In this document: piece by piece, positions 6,051-7,264 of the stretch | Numbering within the stretch: the first letter of the stretch is position 1 | Layout: each line of letters begins with the position of its first letter | Source: Yimella sp. | GTDB taxonomy: Bacteria; Actinomycetota; Actinomycetes; Actinomycetales; Dermatophilaceae | Reading direction: 5' to 3' | NCBI GenBank assembly: GCA_030150425.1 | Contig: JASLFY010000141.1 | Coordinates: forward strand, 1-7,264 | DNA length: 7,264 bases | Made by a program: the position numbers and the translations under genes | Notes under the pieces: model-generated | What the model saw: the letters and a program-made list of their open reading frames with translations, nothing else | What the model was told of the DNA's origin: nothing | The model's database searches: none

Positions 6051-6086
6051 AACGGCCGCCCACCCCGTACGGGATGAGCGGCCGTT
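6051..6086 (-). terminator. Terminator of the rplK-rplA operon
   Basis: AACGGCCGC (6051-6059) and GCGGCCGTT (6078-6086) are a perfect 9-base inverted repeat with an 18-base loop that itself contains the palindrome CCCGTACGGG (6064-6073). It starts 14 bases after the rplA stop, and in the minus direction the 3' arm runs into a short T stretch (GTTTCG). Confidence 0.82.
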
Positions 6087-6100
6087 CGAGCCGGGAGGAC

Positions 6101-6823
6101 TCAGGCCTGGTCGGCCTGGGCGTTCTCCTCGAGCATGTTGCGGGTGATGGAGGCGTCCAGCGGGATGCCGGGGCCCATCGTGGTCGACATGGTCGCCTTG
6201 GTGATGTAGCGGCCCTTCGCCGACGCCGGCTTCAGACGCAGGATCTCCTCCAGCGCCGCGGCGTAGTTCTCCACCAGCTTGGTCTCGTCGAACGAGGCCT
6301 TGCCGATGATGAAGTGCAGGTTGGAGTGCTTGTCGACACGGAACTCGATCTTGCCGCCCTTGATCTCGGTGACGGCCTTCGCGGTGTCCATGGTGACGGT
6401 GCCGGTCTTCGGGTTCGGCATCAGGCCGCGCGGACCGAGCACCTTACCGAGGCGACCGACCTTGCCCATCAGGTCCGGGGTGGCGACAACGGCGTCGAAG
6501 TCGGTCCAGCCGTCGGCAACCTTGGCGATCAGGTCGTCCGAGCCGACGTAGTCGGCGCCGGCGGCCTCGGCCGCAGCGGCCTTGTCACCGTTGGCGAAGA
6601 CCAGCACGCGGGCGGTCTTACCGGTGCCGTTCGGCAGGTTGACGGTGCCACGGACCATCTGGTCGGCCTTGCGCGGGTCGACACCCAGGCGGAACGCGAC
6701 CTCGACGGTCGAGTCGTACTTGGTGGTGGCCGACTCCTTGGCCAGACGCACGGCCTGCAGCGGGGCGTACAGGGTGCCGGCGTCGATCTTCTCCGCGGAG
6801 TTGCGGTAGTTCTTGCTGCGCAT
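6101..6823 (-). CDS. rplA: 50S ribosomal protein L1
   Basis: The 240-residue product is L1, which binds 23S rRNA helices 76-78 and forms the mobile L1 stalk that helps deacylated tRNA leave the E site. In many bacteria it also represses its own operon by binding the mRNA. Domain I is formed by the N-terminal part (MRSKNYRNSAEKIDAGTLY, VEVAFRLGVDPRKADQMVRG) together with the C-terminal part (KGGKIEFRVDKHSNLHFIIG, SFDETKLVENYAA, ATMSTTMGPGI). Domain II lies between, about 68-160, and contains the L1 signature GKVGRLGKVLGPRGLMPNPK. ATG 6823 follows GAGGAG by about 6 bases. It lies 110 bases after rplK, so co-transcription is likely. Confidence 0.98.
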   Translation of the reverse strand: MRSKNYRNSAEKIDAGTLYAPLQAVRLAKESATTKYDSTVEVAFRLGVDPRKADQMVRGTVNLPNGTGKTARVLVFANGDKAAAAEAAGADYVGSDDLIAKVADGWTDFDAVVATPDLMGKVGRLGKVLGPRGLMPNPKTGTVTMDTAKAVTEIKGGKIEFRVDKHSNLHFIIGKASFDETKLVENYAAALEEILRLKPASAKGRYITKATMSTTMGPGIPLDASITRNMLEENAQADQA

Positions 6824-6895
6824 GAGGTTCTCCTCGAGTTGTTACTGAATGGGAGTTGTGGTTGTGCGGATCAGCGCGGACCCAACCACGGTGTT

Positions 6896-6927
6896 CCGCC
6901 ACCGGCTGCCGCAGCAGCCGGCGGCGG
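6896..6927 (-). other. Stem-loop between rplK and rplA
   Basis: CCGGCTGC (6902-6909) pairs with GCAGCCGG (6914-6921) around a 4-base loop. After one mismatch, CCGCC (6896-6900) pairs with GGCGG (6923-6927). It begins 6 bases after the rplK stop. No T stretch follows, so it may be a partial terminator, an mRNA-stabilising hairpin, or a regulatory site for L1; the sequence does not decide. Confidence 0.6.
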
Positions 6928-6933
6928 AGACGA

Positions 6934-7264
6934 TCACGGGGTCTCGATGCCCATCGAACGGGCGGTGCCCGCGATGATGCGCTCGGCCATCTCGATGTCG
7001 TTGGCGTTCAGGTCGGGCATCTTCTGCTCGGCGATGGAGCGGATCTGCTCGGCCGTCAGCTTGGCGACCTTGTTCTTGTGCGGCTCGCCGGAGCCCTTCG
7101 CCACGCCCGCAGCCTTCTTGATCAGCTCAGCGGCCGGCGGGGTCTTGGTGATGAAGGTGAACGAGCGGTCTTCGTAGACCGTGATCTCGACCGGGATGAC
7201 GTTGCCACGCTGGCTCTCCGTCGCGGCGTTGTACGCCTTGACGAACTCCATGATGTTGACACCG
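6934..7264 (-). CDS. rplK: 50S ribosomal protein L11 (N-terminal part outside window)
   Basis: The last 109 residues of L11 are present, starting GVNIMEFVKAYNAATESQRG; about 34 N-terminal residues are missing compared with the usual length near 143. L11 binds the GTPase-associated region of 23S rRNA and contributes to factor function and to stringent-response signalling through RelA-type proteins. Visible are the end of the N-terminal domain (VIPVEITVYEDRSF), the inter-domain linker TKTPPA, and the RNA-binding C-terminal domain (NKVAKLTAEQIRSIAEQKMP, DLNANDIEMA) with the family ending GTARSMGIETP. The ATG at 7251 is internal, since the frame and family sequence continue upstream of it. It is the first visible gene of the rplK-rplA unit. 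Confidence 0.98.
   Translation of the reverse strand, partial: GVNIMEFVKAYNAATESQRGNVIPVEITVYEDRSFTFITKTPPAAELIKKAAGVAKGSGEPHKNKVAKLTAEQIRSIAEQKMPDLNANDIEMAERIIAGTARSMGIETP

Noticed and set aside
5549..7177. Plus-strand open frame of 542 codons
   Set aside because: It is antisense to the lipoprotein gene, rplA and rplK; low-complexity Gly/Arg-rich product.

Overview
The window is high-GC DNA with actinobacterial features: GC-rich codon use, a Ser/Thr-rich lipoprotein with an LAAC lipobox, an actinobacterial L10/L12 layout, and a DUF559-type protein of the kind common in actinomycetes. I favour Propionibacteriales/Nocardioidaceae-like, but that is only an impression. Both ends cut through genes. 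All confident genes except one are on the minus strand.

Right part (about 3600-7264), read leftwards: the ribosomal stalk/L1 cluster rplK (5' end outside the window), rplA, a lipoprotein gene, rplJ, rplL. The usual rplK-rplA and rplJ-rplL pairs are separated by the lipoprotein gene. It is bracketed by two strong hairpins (6051-6086 after rplA, 4927-4968 after the lipoprotein), so this is probably three transcription units. A likely rplJL promoter (4918-4947) overlaps the second hairpin. It feeds a leader of about 185 nt holding a possible 23-codon ORF, L10-leader-like stems, a terminator/attenuator with a U-tract, and then a perfect Shine-Dalgarno for rplJ. A UUCG-capped terminator (3634-3665) ends rplL.

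Middle part (about 2400-3600): a plus-strand DUF559/AbiEi-N-type gene that is open only if one G is restored near 2775-2777, so it is a frameshifted pseudogene or carries a sequencing error. Both flanks are built from the same short words (GCTGYGTAC, CTCGCGA/TCCGCGAGC), including a perfect 17-bp inverted repeat about 960 bp apart. It looks like a small repeat-bounded cassette and is the most likely undescribed element here.

Left part (1-2362): 787 codons of a long fused ABC exporter (TMD1-NBD1-linker-start of TMD2), minus strand, running off the left edge, with a promoter very close to its ATG.

Across the window the palindrome CGTACG occurs 20 times, against roughly 2-3 expected from composition. 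None of the copies lies in the ribosomal protein genes.
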